Below, one piece after another: positions 1 through 8,309 of a DNA stretch of 13,761 nucleotides. The number at the start of each line of letters is the position of its first letter. Within the stretch, counting starts at the first letter, position 1. The position numbers were made by a program, and so were the translations under genes. The notes below the pieces were generated by a model. It searched no databases. It was given only the letters and a program-made list of their open reading frames with translations, and was not told the DNA's origin. The DNA comes from an uncultured Prevotella sp. (lineage in GTDB: Bacteria; Bacteroidota; Bacteroidia; Bacteroidales; Bacteroidaceae), in the NCBI GenBank assembly GCA_900556795.1, contig USQD01000021.1:1-13761 (forward strand), in the 5' to 3' direction.

Positions 1-1574
1 AAAGAAGAAGAACATTTGCCATCATTTCGCACCCTGATGCCGGTAAGACAACTTTGACCGAGAAGTTCCTGCTCTTCGGTGGACAGATTCAGGTGGCTGG
101 TGCCGTTAAAAATAATAAGATTCGTAAGACTGCTACTTCCGACTGGATGGATATCGAGAAACAGCGTGGTATCTCTGTTTCTACTTCCGTCATGGAGTTT
201 GATTATCTTCCTGATGGACAGACCGGTGATCCTTACAAGGTGAATATCCTCGATACTCCGGGTCACCAGGACTTCTGTGAGGATACTTATCGCACGCTTA
301 CTGCAGTAGATTCAGCCATCATCGTGGTAGACTCTGCCAAGGGTGTGGAGGCTCAGACCCGCAAGCTGATGGAAGTGTGCCGTATGCGCAATACTCCTGT
401 TATCATCTTCATCAACAAGATGGACCGTGAAGGTCGCGACCCATTCGATGTGCTCGATGAGCTGGAGGAGGAATTGAAGATTCATGTACGCCCATTGTCT
501 TGGCCTATCGGTCAGGGCGCCCGCTTCAAGGGTGTTTACAATATCTATGAGCATCAGCTCAACCTTTTTACACCTAATAAGCAGCGTGTTACAGAAAAGG
601 TTGAGGTGGATATTCAGTCTCAGGAACTCGATGAGCGAGTAGGCGAGCGTGAGGCTAGCCAGTTGCGCGAGGAGCTGGAACTGGTAGATGGCGTTTACCC
701 TGAGTTTGATGTGGAAACCTATCGCTCTGCCGAGGTTGCTCCGGTATTCTTCGGTTCAGCGTTGAATAACTTCGGTGTGCAGGAACTTCTGGACTGCTTC
801 GTGCAGATTGCCCCATCACCAAAGCCAACCAAGGCAGAAGAGCGCTTGGTAGAGCCTGAGGAAGCAAAGTTTACCGGTTTCATCTTCAAGATTACAGCCA
901 ATATCGACCCTAATCACCGTTCTTGCATCGCATTCTGCAAAATCTGCTCAGGTAAGTTTGTGCGCAACCAGCCTTACTATCATGTGCGTCTTGATAAGAC
1001 AGTGAGATTCTCTTCGCCAACCCAGTTCATGGCGCAGCGCAAGAGCACCATAGACGAGGCTTATCCTGGCGACATCGTAGGTTTACCGGATAACGGCATC
1101 TTCAAGATAGGCGATACCCTTACCGAGGGCGAGAAGATTCACTTCCGTGGATTGCCATCGTTCTCACCACTTCTCTTCAAGTACATTGAGAACGATGATC
1201 CAATGAAGAGTAAACAGTTCCAAAAAGGATTGGAGCAGCTGATGAATGAGGGTGTGGCTCAGTTGTTTGTCAACCAGTTCAACGGCCGTCGCATCGTAGG
1301 TACTGTGGGTCAGCTTCAGTTTGAGGTAATCCAATATCGCTTGGAAAACGAGTACAATGCCAAGTGTCGCTGGGAGCCTGTTCACTTGCACAAGGCATGC
1401 TGGATTGAGGCAGACGACGAGAAGGAGCTGGAGAACTTCAAGAAGCGCAAGTATCAGTATATGGCAAAGGATATCGAGGGGCGTGACGTGTTCCTCGCCG
1501 ATTCTGGTTATGTATTGAGCATGGCTCAGCAGGATTTTGAACATATCAAGTTCCACTTTACATCAGAATTCTAA
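1..1574 (+). CDS. prfC: Peptide chain release factor 3 (RF3), 5'-partial
   Basis: RF3 is the cytoplasmic class II release-factor GTPase that removes RF1/RF2 from the ribosome after termination. The reading frame is open from base 3, so 523 residues are visible. Comparison with E. coli RF3, where about a dozen residues precede the [16 protein letters not shown] stretch, says only around ten codons lie outside the window. GTPase motifs are all present: P-loop HPDAGKTT (codons from base 30), switch-I region [16 protein letters not shown] at 252-266 and NKMD at 414-425. The rest matches RF3 domains II and III ([49 protein letters not shown]), which separates it from EF-G. An internal TTG at 54 lies inside the P-loop region and cannot be the true start. 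Stop TAA at 1572; the CLC gene follows after 22 bp, so co-transcription is likely. Identification is near certain. Confidence 0.97.
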   Translation, partial: RRRTFAIISHPDAGKTTLTEKFLLFGGQIQVAGAVKNNKIRKTATSDWMDIEKQRGISVSTSVMEFDYLPDGQTGDPYKVNILDTPGHQDFCEDTYRTLTAVDSAIIVVDSAKGVEAQTRKLMEVCRMRNTPVIIFINKMDREGRDPFDVLDELEEELKIHVRPLSWPIGQGARFKGVYNIYEHQLNLFTPNKQRVTEKVEVDIQSQELDERVGEREASQLREELELVDGVYPEFDVETYRSAEVAPVFFGSALNNFGVQELLDCFVQIAPSPKPTKAEERLVEPEEAKFTGFIFKITANIDPNHRSCIAFCKICSGKFVRNQPYYHVRLDKTVRFSSPTQFMAQRKSTIDEAYPGDIVGLPDNGIFKIGDTLTEGEKIHFRGLPSFSPLLFKYIENDDPMKSKQFQKGLEQLMNEGVAQLFVNQFNGRRIVGTVGQLQFEVIQYRLENEYNAKCRWEPVHLHKACWIEADDEKELENFKKRKYQYMAKDIEGRDVFLADSGYVLSMAQQDFEHIKFHFTSEF

Positions 1575-1596
1575 AATATATTATCAATAGATTGTA

Positions 1597-3402
1597 ATGG
1601 ATGAAGAGTTAACAGGATACAAACAGAGCTGGATGGCGAAGCTGGTTGCCTGGCAGAAGGAGCATATCTCCGATAGGCAGATGACCTTAATTCTCGCTTT
1701 TCTTATAGGTCTGCTCGCTTCGGTAGCAGGCTTCTTCTTGCATGCCATCGTGCATGAGATACAGTTTTTGCTCACGTCAGGGTTCCAGCAGGGCACCTAT
1801 AATCTGCTCTTCCTGCTATTCCCTATCGTGGGTATCTATCTCACATCGCTATTTATAAAATATGTTGTGCGCGACAATATCTCGCATGGTATAACAAGAG
1901 TACTTTATGCCATCTCTACCAAGAATTCCCGACTCAAGGGACATAATTGCTGGTCGTCAGTTGTGGCATCTGGTATTACTATCGGTTTCGGCGGTTCCGT
2001 AGGAGCCGAGGCACCTATTGTTCTGACGGGTTCTGCTATCGGTTCTAACCTGGGACAGATTTTCCGTATGGACAAGAAGACGATGATGCTTCTGGTGGGA
2101 TGTGGGGCCAGCGCCGCCATTGCAGGCGTGTTCAAGGCACCGATAGCCGGACTTGTGTTCACTCTTGAGGTGCTGATGGTGGATTTGAGCATGGCATCTC
2201 TCCTGCCAATCCTGATTTCGTGCGTTACAGCCACTTGTTTCACCTATATTTTCAGTGGTGACAGTTCGCTGTTTGACTTTACGCTGACCAATCCTTGGGA
2301 GCTTGACCGTACCCCAGCGTGCATCCTGTTGGGTGTGTTCTGCGGATTGGTGAGTCTTTATTTCATGCGCACCATGTCAATCTGTGAGGGCTTTTTCGGC
2401 AAGCTGAATCAGTATCCATACGCTAAGTTGCTGTTTGGTGGACTTATCCTCAGTACGCTCATCTTCTTCTTCCCTTCGCTCTATGGCGAGGGCTATTCTG
2501 CAGTGAATATCCTACTCAAGGGAAGCAATGAGGCAGAGTGGGGGCAGGTGATGAACCGTTCGCTGTTCTCTGGTCAGAATAATCTGCTCATCTTCTATAT
2601 AGCGCTGGTCACTTTTACCAAGGTGTTTGCTACCTCGGCAACCAATGGTAGTGGCGGCTGTGGTGGAACCTTTGCGCCTTCGCTCTTTATCGGTGGTTTT
2701 GCGGGCTTCCTCTTTGCCCGCTTGTGGAATGTATATCAGGTAGGCGTTCATGTGCCAGAACAGAACTTTGCGCTCATGGGTATGGCTGGCTTGATTACAG
2801 GTGTGATGCATGCTCCGTTGACAGGCATTTTTCTCATCGCCGAACTCACGGGCGGCTATCAGCTTTTCATGCCGTTGATGATTGTGTGCATCTCTTCCTT
2901 GCTCACCATCAGCATCTTCGAGAGTCATAGCATCTACGCCCTGCGTTTGGCTAGGGAGGGTAAGCTGCTTACCCACCACGTAGACCGTTCTGCGCTTACG
3001 CTGATGAGTATGCAGAGCATGGTAGAGAAGGACTATCACCCTATCAGCCCAGATTTGCCGATGAGTAAGCTGGTAAGTGAGATTTCAAGAAGCAACAACA
3101 ACTTCCTGCCTGTATTGAATGATGCGGGCGTATTGGTAGGTGTGATTGATATCACCCGCCTCCGTCATATTATCTTCCGCACGGAACTGTATCATCACTT
3201 CAAGGTAAGTCAGCTGATGATTCAGCCTTCTGCCACCTTGAGCGAGAATGAGCCTATGGACGAGGTGATGGCCAAGTTCGACAAGACCGATGCTGCCCAG
3301 CTGCCAGTGGTAGATGTAAACGGTGTACTGAAGGGCTATATCAGTAGAACCAAGATTTACGAGGTATATCGCAAAATTGTTGCGGATATGTCGGCAGAAT
3401 AA
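1597..3402 (+). CDS. CLC-family chloride channel/antiporter with two CBS domains
   Basis: 601-residue inner-membrane CLC protein that moves chloride, or exchanges it for protons. Hydrophobic helices fill residues 30-440. The external gating glutamate sits in GSVGAEAPIV (E138, matching E148 of E. coli ClC-ec1), GGTFAP is at 356-361, and Y447 in SIYALRLAREG matches the anion-coordinating Tyr445. Two CBS domains (about 465-530 and 535-600) form the cytoplasmic tail and usually bind adenine nucleotides. By eye the selectivity loop reads SHGIT (96-100), so His replaces the central serine, and the internal proton glutamate position after FTLE is Val192. The second change is typical of channel-type CLCs, so transport mode cannot be assigned from sequence. 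Start ATG 1597 is 22 bp after prfC; no Shine-Dalgarno is evident. Ion specificity (chloride versus fluoride or nitrate) is unproven, but CBS domains and the motifs fit the chloride group. Confidence 0.93.
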   Translation: MDEELTGYKQSWMAKLVAWQKEHISDRQMTLILAFLIGLLASVAGFFLHAIVHEIQFLLTSGFQQGTYNLLFLLFPIVGIYLTSLFIKYVVRDNISHGITRVLYAISTKNSRLKGHNCWSSVVASGITIGFGGSVGAEAPIVLTGSAIGSNLGQIFRMDKKTMMLLVGCGASAAIAGVFKAPIAGLVFTLEVLMVDLSMASLLPILISCVTATCFTYIFSGDSSLFDFTLTNPWELDRTPACILLGVFCGLVSLYFMRTMSICEGFFGKLNQYPYAKLLFGGLILSTLIFFFPSLYGEGYSAVNILLKGSNEAEWGQVMNRSLFSGQNNLLIFYIALVTFTKVFATSATNGSGGCGGTFAPSLFIGGFAGFLFARLWNVYQVGVHVPEQNFALMGMAGLITGVMHAPLTGIFLIAELTGGYQLFMPLMIVCISSLLTISIFESHSIYALRLAREGKLLTHHVDRSALTLMSMQSMVEKDYHPISPDLPMSKLVSEISRSNNNFLPVLNDAGVLVGVIDITRLRHIIFRTELYHHFKVSQLMIQPSATLSENEPMDEVMAKFDKTDAAQLPVVDVNGVLKGYISRTKIYEVYRKIVADMSAE

Positions 3403-3430
3403 GGTAAGTTAAGAACTGAGAGAATTAAGT

Positions 3431-3458
3431 GAAGAGTGAAGAACGAAGAGTGATGAAT
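3431..3458 (+). repeat. Two tandem 14-bp units upstream of fmt
   Basis: Units 3431-3444 and 3445-3458 match at 12 of 14 positions, both starting GAAGAGTGA. They lie in the 95-bp gap between the CLC gene and fmt, about 40 bp ahead of the fmt start. No clear Bacteroidetes promoter or terminator is seen in this gap, so fmt may be read from upstream. Function unknown. Confidence 0.6.
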
Positions 3459-3497
3459 TCATCGGCTTTGCTGGTTTAAACTTCAAATATTATTTTT

Positions 3498-4565
3498 ATG
3501 GAGAAGAAAGACTTAAGAATCGTTTTCATGGGAACTCCGGAGTTTGCGGTGGAATCCCTCAAGCGCCTGGTAGAAGGCGGATATAATGTTGTGGCTGTGG
3601 TTACTCAGCCAGACAAGCCTGTGGGCAGACATCAGGATACGTTGCAGCCTTCTCAGGTGAAGCTGTATGCTGTAGAGCACGGTTTGCCGGTATTGCAGCC
3701 AGTGAAGATGAAGGACCCTGAGTTTGTAGAGCAGCTTCGCTCTTATCAGGCAGACTTGCAGGTGGTAGTGGCTTTCCGTATGTTGCCTGAAGTGGTTTGG
3801 TCGATGCCTAAGTTTGGCACCTTCAATGTTCATGCTGCTCTCCTGCCACAGTATCGTGGCGCTGCCCCAATAAACTGGGCTGTGATCAATGGCGAGAAGG
3901 AGACGGGAGTTACTACATTCTTCCTCGATCATGACATCGACACAGGTCGCATCATCATGCAGAAGCGCTTCCCGATTCCTGAGAGCGCAAATGTGGAATA
4001 TGTCTACGATGGACTGATGTACTTGGGAGCCGAGTTAGCGCTCGAAACCGTTGATGCACTCATCGCAGCAGATGGAAAGATAGAATCCATGCCTCAGGAA
4101 AAGCTGATAGGCGAGGGCGTGGAATTGAAGTCTGCGCCAAAGATTTTCAAGGAAACCTGCCGTATCGACTTCCACAAGCCAGTTAAGCAGGTATATGATT
4201 TTATCCGTGGCCTCTCGCCTTATCCAGGTGCTTGGACTGAAATCAAGAAGAAGGAGCCTGTTATCATCTTTGAGGATGCTGATGGCGAAATGCCTGACCC
4301 AACTGCTCATCCTGCACAGCAAAAGAGTGCAGCCAAGATTCAGGTACTGAAGATTTTCAAGTCAAGTATCACCGAGTTCCATCGTGGTATGGCGCCTGTT
4401 GGTTCCTTGCGTGTTTTCGAGAAGAAGTTGCAGGTAGCATGTCTTGACTATTGGCTCAATATCCAGGAGCTTCAGCTTTCCGGCAAGAAGCGTATGGATG
4501 CTGCTGCTTTCCTTAATGGCATGAAGGATATCGCCTATTATGAATGCCAAAAGGCTCAGAAATAA
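3498..4565 (+). CDS. fmt: Methionyl-tRNA formyltransferase
   Basis: Transfers the formyl group of 10-formyl-tetrahydrofolate to Met-tRNAfMet in the cytoplasm, making the initiator tRNA used by bacterial ribosomes. The 355-residue product has an N-terminal formyltransferase domain (about 6-190) opening with IVFMGTPEFAVESL, followed by the folate-site segment FNVHAALLPQYRGAAPINWA. Catalytic residues matching E. coli N108, H110 and D146 are N110, H112 and D148 (DIDTG). The C-terminal OB-like domain (about 215-350) contains IRGLSPYPGAWTE. It is some 40 residues longer than E. coli Fmt; much of the excess is a polar stretch near 253-281 (ADGEMPDPTAHPAQQ). Start ATG 3498 has A/T-rich rather than Shine-Dalgarno sequence upstream, usual for this phylum. 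The YrdC-family gene follows in the same direction, so a tRNA-linked transcription unit is likely. Confidence 0.97.
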   Translation: MEKKDLRIVFMGTPEFAVESLKRLVEGGYNVVAVVTQPDKPVGRHQDTLQPSQVKLYAVEHGLPVLQPVKMKDPEFVEQLRSYQADLQVVVAFRMLPEVVWSMPKFGTFNVHAALLPQYRGAAPINWAVINGEKETGVTTFFLDHDIDTGRIIMQKRFPIPESANVEYVYDGLMYLGAELALETVDALIAADGKIESMPQEKLIGEGVELKSAPKIFKETCRIDFHKPVKQVYDFIRGLSPYPGAWTEIKKKEPVIIFEDADGEMPDPTAHPAQQKSAAKIQVLKIFKSSITEFHRGMAPVGSLRVFEKKLQVACLDYWLNIQELQLSGKKRMDAAAFLNGMKDIAYYECQKAQK

Positions 4566-4569
4566 TCAT

Positions 4570-4611
4570 AAAGTTTAATGTTTAAAGCTCAACGTAAAAA
4601 GTTCAAAGTAA
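4570..4611 (+). repeat. Three tandem 14-bp units just upstream of the YrdC gene
   Basis: Three adjacent degenerate 14-bp units (4570-4583, 4584-4597, 4598-4611) each begin AAAG followed by TTTAA, CTCAA or TTCAA. The second and third agree at 9 of their first 11 positions. The tract ends two bases before the ATG at 4614. It contains an in-frame ATG at 4578 whose 12 codons would only translate the repeat, which argues against that start. Role unknown. Confidence 0.6.
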
Positions 4612-4613
4612 AA

Positions 4614-5186
4614 ATGACACAAGAAGAAGATATTAAAAAGGCAGTAGAGTGTATGCGCAAGGGTGGCGTGATACTCTATCCTACAGATACAGTCTGGGGT
4701 ATTGGTTGCGATGCTACCAATCCAGAGGCGGTAAAGAAAGTATATGAAATCAAGAAGCGTGATGATTCTAAGGCGCTGATCTGTCTGATTGATTCAGCTG
4801 ACCGCATGGCTCGTTATTTCCGTAATGTGCCTCAGGTGGCTTGGGATTTCATCGATGCTGCCATGCCGGTGAAGCCTACTACCATCATCCTTGATGATGC
4901 TACTGGCGTAGCCAATAATCTTGTGGCAGAGGATGGTTCGCTGGCTATGCGTGTAACTTACGAGGAGTTCAGCAAGCAGCTCTGTTATCGTTTTCAGAAG
5001 CCAATCGTCAGCACCAGCGCCAATGTGAGTGGTGAGCCTGCTGCTCAGAATTATCGCGATATTTCTCCAGAGATTCTCGAGGCTGTAGATTATGTCTGCT
5101 GGACCCGTCGCCAGGAGCATAAACCTCATCAGCCATCCAGCATTGTCAAGATTGGCAAGAACGGAGAGGTTAAGGTAATTAGATAA
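4614..5186 (+). CDS. YrdC/TsaC-type L-threonylcarbamoyladenylate synthase
   Basis: Predicted cytoplasmic enzyme that condenses threonine, bicarbonate and ATP into threonylcarbamoyl-AMP, the first step of t6A modification at position 37 of ANN-decoding tRNAs. With the start at 4614 it has 190 residues, the length of single-domain YrdC, and no C-terminal Sua5 domain. Visible motifs are VILYPTDTVWGIGCDA (19-34), KKRDDSKAL (about 47-55), LAMRV, and STSANVSGEP (133-142), followed by HQPSSIVKI near the end. An in-frame ATG at 4578 would add 12 residues, MFKAQRKKFKVK, but these come from an AAAGTTCAA-type tandem repeat, so I prefer 4614. It follows fmt by 48 bp and ends the translation-related block at a strong terminator. 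The YciO subgroup of the same fold, with less certain function, is the main alternative. Confidence 0.88.
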   Translation: MTQEEDIKKAVECMRKGGVILYPTDTVWGIGCDATNPEAVKKVYEIKKRDDSKALICLIDSADRMARYFRNVPQVAWDFIDAAMPVKPTTIILDDATGVANNLVAEDGSLAMRVTYEEFSKQLCYRFQKPIVSTSANVSGEPAAQNYRDISPEILEAVDYVCWTRRQEHKPHQPSSIVKIGKNGEVKVIR

Positions 5187-5220
5187 ATCTGATAAAAATC
5201 TTTTTAATGATATTTATCTG

Positions 5221-5255
5221 GAGGGGATGTTCGTTGCGAATATTCCCTCTTTTTT
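5221..5255 (+). terminator. Strong intrinsic terminator after the YrdC gene
   Basis: GAGGGGATGTTCG (5221-5233) pairs with CGAATATTCCCTC (5237-5249): 13 bp with two G-U pairs, a TTG triloop, and a run of six T at 5250-5255. It lies 35 bp after the stop codon and ends the + strand block. Confidence 0.92.
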
Positions 5256-5293
5256 ATTCCTTCTCTTTTACAATCTTTCCATATAGTTTTTTA

Positions 5294-5353
5294 TCACTGT
5301 CACGTTTTTTTCCATTTTTAAGGAATGAATAATAGGTAAAAGCGTGACAGTGA
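5294..5353. repeat. Long inverted repeat between convergent genes
   Basis: TCACTGTCACG (5294-5304) and CGTGACAGTGA (5343-5353) are perfect 11-bp complements. A T-G wobble and four further A-T pairs extend the stem to about 16 bp around a loop of roughly 28 bases. The right arm runs into three hexamers, GTGACA GTGACA GTTACA (5344-5361). It sits between the YrdC gene and the OPT gene, which converge. A U-tract does not directly follow on either strand, so it is not a standard intrinsic terminator, though it may help end or protect the OPT transcript. Confidence 0.75.
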
Positions 5354-5372
5354 CAGTTACAGTTTAAATTTC

Positions 5373-5388
5373 CGCATATTGATATGCG
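5373..5388 (-). other. Small hairpin after the OPT stop codon
   Basis: CGCATAT (5373-5379) and ATATGCG (5382-5388) form a short perfect dyad starting 5 bp past the OPT stop codon on the minus strand. Flanking AAATT/AATTT can extend it after a two-base bulge. No T-run follows in the minus direction. It may stabilise the transcript 3' end; evidence for termination is weak. Confidence 0.45.
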
Positions 5389-5392
5389 AATT

Positions 5393-7372
5393 TTATTTCT
5401 TCGTGGCTCTGATGAAGAAGCCTATCAGACAGATGTAAGCGATGAGCGAGCAAACTTCTGACATAGGGTTAACCCACCAGCTGTCTGCGATGCTTGCCTC
5501 AACGCCACCAAACTTCAACAGAGCGCTTACAACACCCATTAAGGCTCCACCGGCAATGAAACCGCTGGCGATGAGAGTACCCTTTTCGCCACGCTCAGCA
5601 TTCACCTTGGGATCCTTGCTGCGGGAGGTAACATACCAGTTGATGGCACCACCTACCAGCAGAGGAACGTTCAATTCCAATGGAATAAACATACCCAGAG
5701 CGAACGCCAATGCAGGAATCTTGAAGTAAGTAAGCACGATAGCAATCACGGCTCCGATGCCGTAGAGCACCCAAGGAGCACCTACACCGTTCATTAATGG
5801 GTCGATGACGGCAGCCATTGCGTTTGCCTGAGGAGCAGCGAGAGAGCCTGAGGCGAAACCGTAGGTCTCGTTCAGAAGCATCATCACACCGCCCACGGTA
5901 GCTGCACTCACCAAAGTGCCAAGGAACTTCCATCCTTCCTGCTTCTTAGGCGTAGTTCCTAGCCAGTAACCTATCTTCAAGTCGGTAATGAATGAGCCTG
6001 CTACAGATAGGGCTGTGCAAACCACACCACCCATAATCAATGCAGCTAGCATGCCGCCAGCGCCCTTCAAACCTACTGCCACCATCACTACGGAAGCGAA
6101 GATGAGCGTCATCAGAGTCATACCCGAAACAGGATTGGAACCCACGATGGCGATGGCATTGGCAGCCACTGTAGTAAAGAGGAAGGCGATGACAGCCACG
6201 AGCAGGATGGCGATAATGGCGAAGAGCAGATTGCCCTCCATCACGCCAAACCAGAAGAAGAGGAAGGTGACGAGGATGGTTACGAGCGAACCGATGGCAA
6301 TAATCTTGAAAGAGATATCGCGCTGGGTGCGCTTCACGTTTTCATCTACCTCGCTCTTGCCCTTCAGTTCCTTGGCTGCCAGGCCTACGGCGCTCTTGAT
6401 GATGCCCCAGCTCTTGATGATGCCGATGATACCAGCCATGGCGATACCACCGATACCGATGCTGCGGGCATAGGCACGGAAGATTTCCTCCGGACTCATC
6501 GCACCCACGGTCTTCACGATGCTAGGGTCCCAGGCGCTGAGTACACTGTCATGAAAAATGACACTCATTCCTGGAACGATCAACCACCATACCACGAGCG
6601 AACCCAGGCAGGTGAAGAAGGCGTATTTCAAACCGATGATGTATCCCAGACCCAATACGGCAGCACCTGTATTCACCTTGAATACGAGTTTAGCCTTGTC
6701 TGCGAGATCGCATCCCAGACTTACCACACGGGAAGTGAAGTTTTCGTTCCACCATCCCAGGCTGGCTACGATGAAGTCGTAAAGGCCACCTACCAGTCCG
6801 GCGATGAGCAGGGGCTTAGCCTGGTCACCGCCCTTGGCTCCGCTTACCAGCACCTGCGTGGTGGCAGTAGCCTCAGGGAACGGATATTTTCCGTGCATGT
6901 CGCTTACGAAGTACTTGCGGAAAGGAATCAGGAACAGGATTCCCAATACACCTCCCAAAGCTGATGCCATGAAGATTTTCATAAACGAAGTGGTCATCTC
7001 CGGGTACTTGGCCTGCAGGATGTAGATGGCTGGCAGGGTGAAGATGGCTCCTGCCACTACGGCACCCGAGCAGGCTCCGATGCTCTGGATGATGACATTC
7101 TCGCCGAGTGCCTTGCTTCGCTTTGAAGCGGTACTTACGCCTACGGCGATGATGGCGATAGGGATGGCTGCTTCGAACACCTGACCCACCTTCAAGCCCA
7201 GATAGGCTGAGGCGGCAGAGAAAATGACCGCCATCACGATACCCCATGTTACCGACCAGCCGTTCACCTCCGGATAAACTTTGTCTGGCGACATCAGCGG
7301 CTTATATTCCTCCCCGTCCTTGAGTTCGCGGAATGCGTTCTCGGGGAGCTGCAAATTATCTTTTTCTTCCAT
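5393..7372 (-). CDS. OPT-family oligopeptide transporter
   Basis: Polytopic inner-membrane transporter of the OPT family, prokaryotic subgroup resembling TIGR00733. Family members import small peptides or metal chelates, probably with protons; the substrate here cannot be read from sequence. The 659 residues begin with a polar head of about 35 residues, then many hydrophobic segments through residue 655. Family-like motifs include GENVIIQSIGACSGAVVAGA (90-109), KYPFPEATATTQVL (162-175), VGSNPVSGMT (410-419), SLAAPQANAMAAV (510-522) and GMFIPLELNVPLLVGGAINW (560-579). A hydrophilic loop at about 332-355 separates the halves. The start ATG (complement of 7370-7372) lies 23 bp after the aldose-epimerase-like gene in the same direction, so the two probably share the promoter near 8331. 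The downstream side has hairpins but no clear T-run terminator. The gene is intact and of full family length. Confidence 0.93.
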   Translation of the reverse strand: MEEKDNLQLPENAFRELKDGEEYKPLMSPDKVYPEVNGWSVTWGIVMAVIFSAASAYLGLKVGQVFEAAIPIAIIAVGVSTASKRSKALGENVIIQSIGACSGAVVAGAIFTLPAIYILQAKYPEMTTSFMKIFMASALGGVLGILFLIPFRKYFVSDMHGKYPFPEATATTQVLVSGAKGGDQAKPLLIAGLVGGLYDFIVASLGWWNENFTSRVVSLGCDLADKAKLVFKVNTGAAVLGLGYIIGLKYAFFTCLGSLVVWWLIVPGMSVIFHDSVLSAWDPSIVKTVGAMSPEEIFRAYARSIGIGGIAMAGIIGIIKSWGIIKSAVGLAAKELKGKSEVDENVKRTQRDISFKIIAIGSLVTILVTFLFFWFGVMEGNLLFAIIAILLVAVIAFLFTTVAANAIAIVGSNPVSGMTLMTLIFASVVMVAVGLKGAGGMLAALIMGGVVCTALSVAGSFITDLKIGYWLGTTPKKQEGWKFLGTLVSAATVGGVMMLLNETYGFASGSLAAPQANAMAAVIDPLMNGVGAPWVLYGIGAVIAIVLTYFKIPALAFALGMFIPLELNVPLLVGGAINWYVTSRSKDPKVNAERGEKGTLIASGFIAGGALMGVVSALLKFGGVEASIADSWWVNPMSEVCSLIAYICLIGFFIRATKK

Positions 7373-7395
7373 TATTTATTGCTATGAACGATGGA

Positions 7396-8265
7396 TTATT
7401 TTTCTATTCTGATGATGTATTCACTCATGAAGCTGGCACCTGGCTGCAGGCTGTTCATCATGTACTTATCCTTGAATTCACCGGTATATTCAGCCCAGTC
7501 GCAGGTTCCGAACCATGGTTCGATGCAGACGAATGGAGCGTGGTTGCCCGGATTCCATACACCAACGGCAGGGGTCTTGAACTCTACGGTTACGTGTGGT
7601 TCGCCCTTCTCGTTGAGCAGGGAAATCTGCTTCACCTGGCTCTTGTCGAAGATGTAGGCATCATCAGCGAACGACTCGTCTGTTACCTCCAGGATACCGT
7701 TGTCGGTCTGTACGGTCTCGCGTGCGTTAGGGTCAACGCATCCACCGATGGTAGCGAAGAGGCGGGTAGGAGCCTCGTTGTCGAGCTTCAGGGTAGCCTT
7801 CAGCTTTTCGCCCTTCTCGCATCCTGGCACCTTGAATGCAGGGTGACCGCCAATCTGGAAGTAGATTACCTTGTCGTCGGTGTTCTCAACATGCCAGATA
7901 ACGTGGAGTTCGTTGCCGGCAAGGCGATATGAAACAGCGAGATTGAAGTGGAAAGGATAGTTCTTGAAGGTCTCCTCGTTGTCAATGAATGCGAAGGTAA
8001 GGCGGTCGCCGGTCTTGCCAACGAGCTTGAAGTCAACGAGCTTTCCGAAGCCGTGGCGAGGCTGTGTATACTCCTTGTCGTCGATGCGGTAGGTATCCTT
8101 CCACAATCCACCTACGATAGGGAAGAGGAGAGGAGAGTGGCGTCCCCAGTATTCTGGGTCACCATCCCAGAGATATTCGTTACCATTTGCATCCTTGATG
8201 CTCTGAAGTTCTGCACCGAGAGAAGAAATCTCAACAGTGAGCTGATCGTTTTTAATTTGTTCCAT
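7396..8265 (-). CDS. Aldose 1-epimerase (mutarotase) family protein, LacX-like
   Basis: 289-residue soluble protein of the galactose-mutarotase-like fold, closest in layout to LacX-type aldose 1-epimerase relatives. Such enzymes interconvert alpha and beta anomers of sugars or bind hexose phosphates; the substrate is unknown here. Visible family features are ISSLGAELQSIKD (13-25), the sugar-binding stretch SPLLFPIVGGLWKDTY (44-59), RHGFGK with H71, IGGHPAFKVP with H141, and CIEPWFG with E249, the probable catalytic base position. There is no signal peptide, so it should act in the cytoplasm. A well-formed Bacteroidetes promoter (-7 box at 8331-8338 on the minus strand) gives a leader of about 60 nt. 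The OPT gene starts 23 bp after its stop, implying one transcript. The pairing with a peptide-type transporter has no obvious metabolic reason. Confidence 0.9.
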   Translation of the reverse strand: MEQIKNDQLTVEISSLGAELQSIKDANGNEYLWDGDPEYWGRHSPLLFPIVGGLWKDTYRIDDKEYTQPRHGFGKLVDFKLVGKTGDRLTFAFIDNEETFKNYPFHFNLAVSYRLAGNELHVIWHVENTDDKVIYFQIGGHPAFKVPGCEKGEKLKATLKLDNEAPTRLFATIGGCVDPNARETVQTDNGILEVTDESFADDAYIFDKSQVKQISLLNEKGEPHVTVEFKTPAVGVWNPGNHAPFVCIEPWFGTCDWAEYTGEFKDKYMMNSLQPGASFMSEYIIRIEK

Positions 8266-8309
8266 AGTTACAAAACGTTTATTGTTTAGTTAATATTATT
8301 GAGTCGACT

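Noticed and set aside
54..1574. TTG at 54 as the start of the first gene
   Set aside because: It falls inside the GTP-binding P-loop; the frame continues in homology to base 3, so the real start is outside the window.
2512..3039. Open frame on the - strand (175 codons)
   Set aside because: Antisense to the CLC membrane and CBS regions, with no recognisable domain.
5344..5361. GTGACA repeats as a possible CRISPR remnant
   Set aside because: Hexamers are directly adjacent with no spacers, and no cas genes are nearby.
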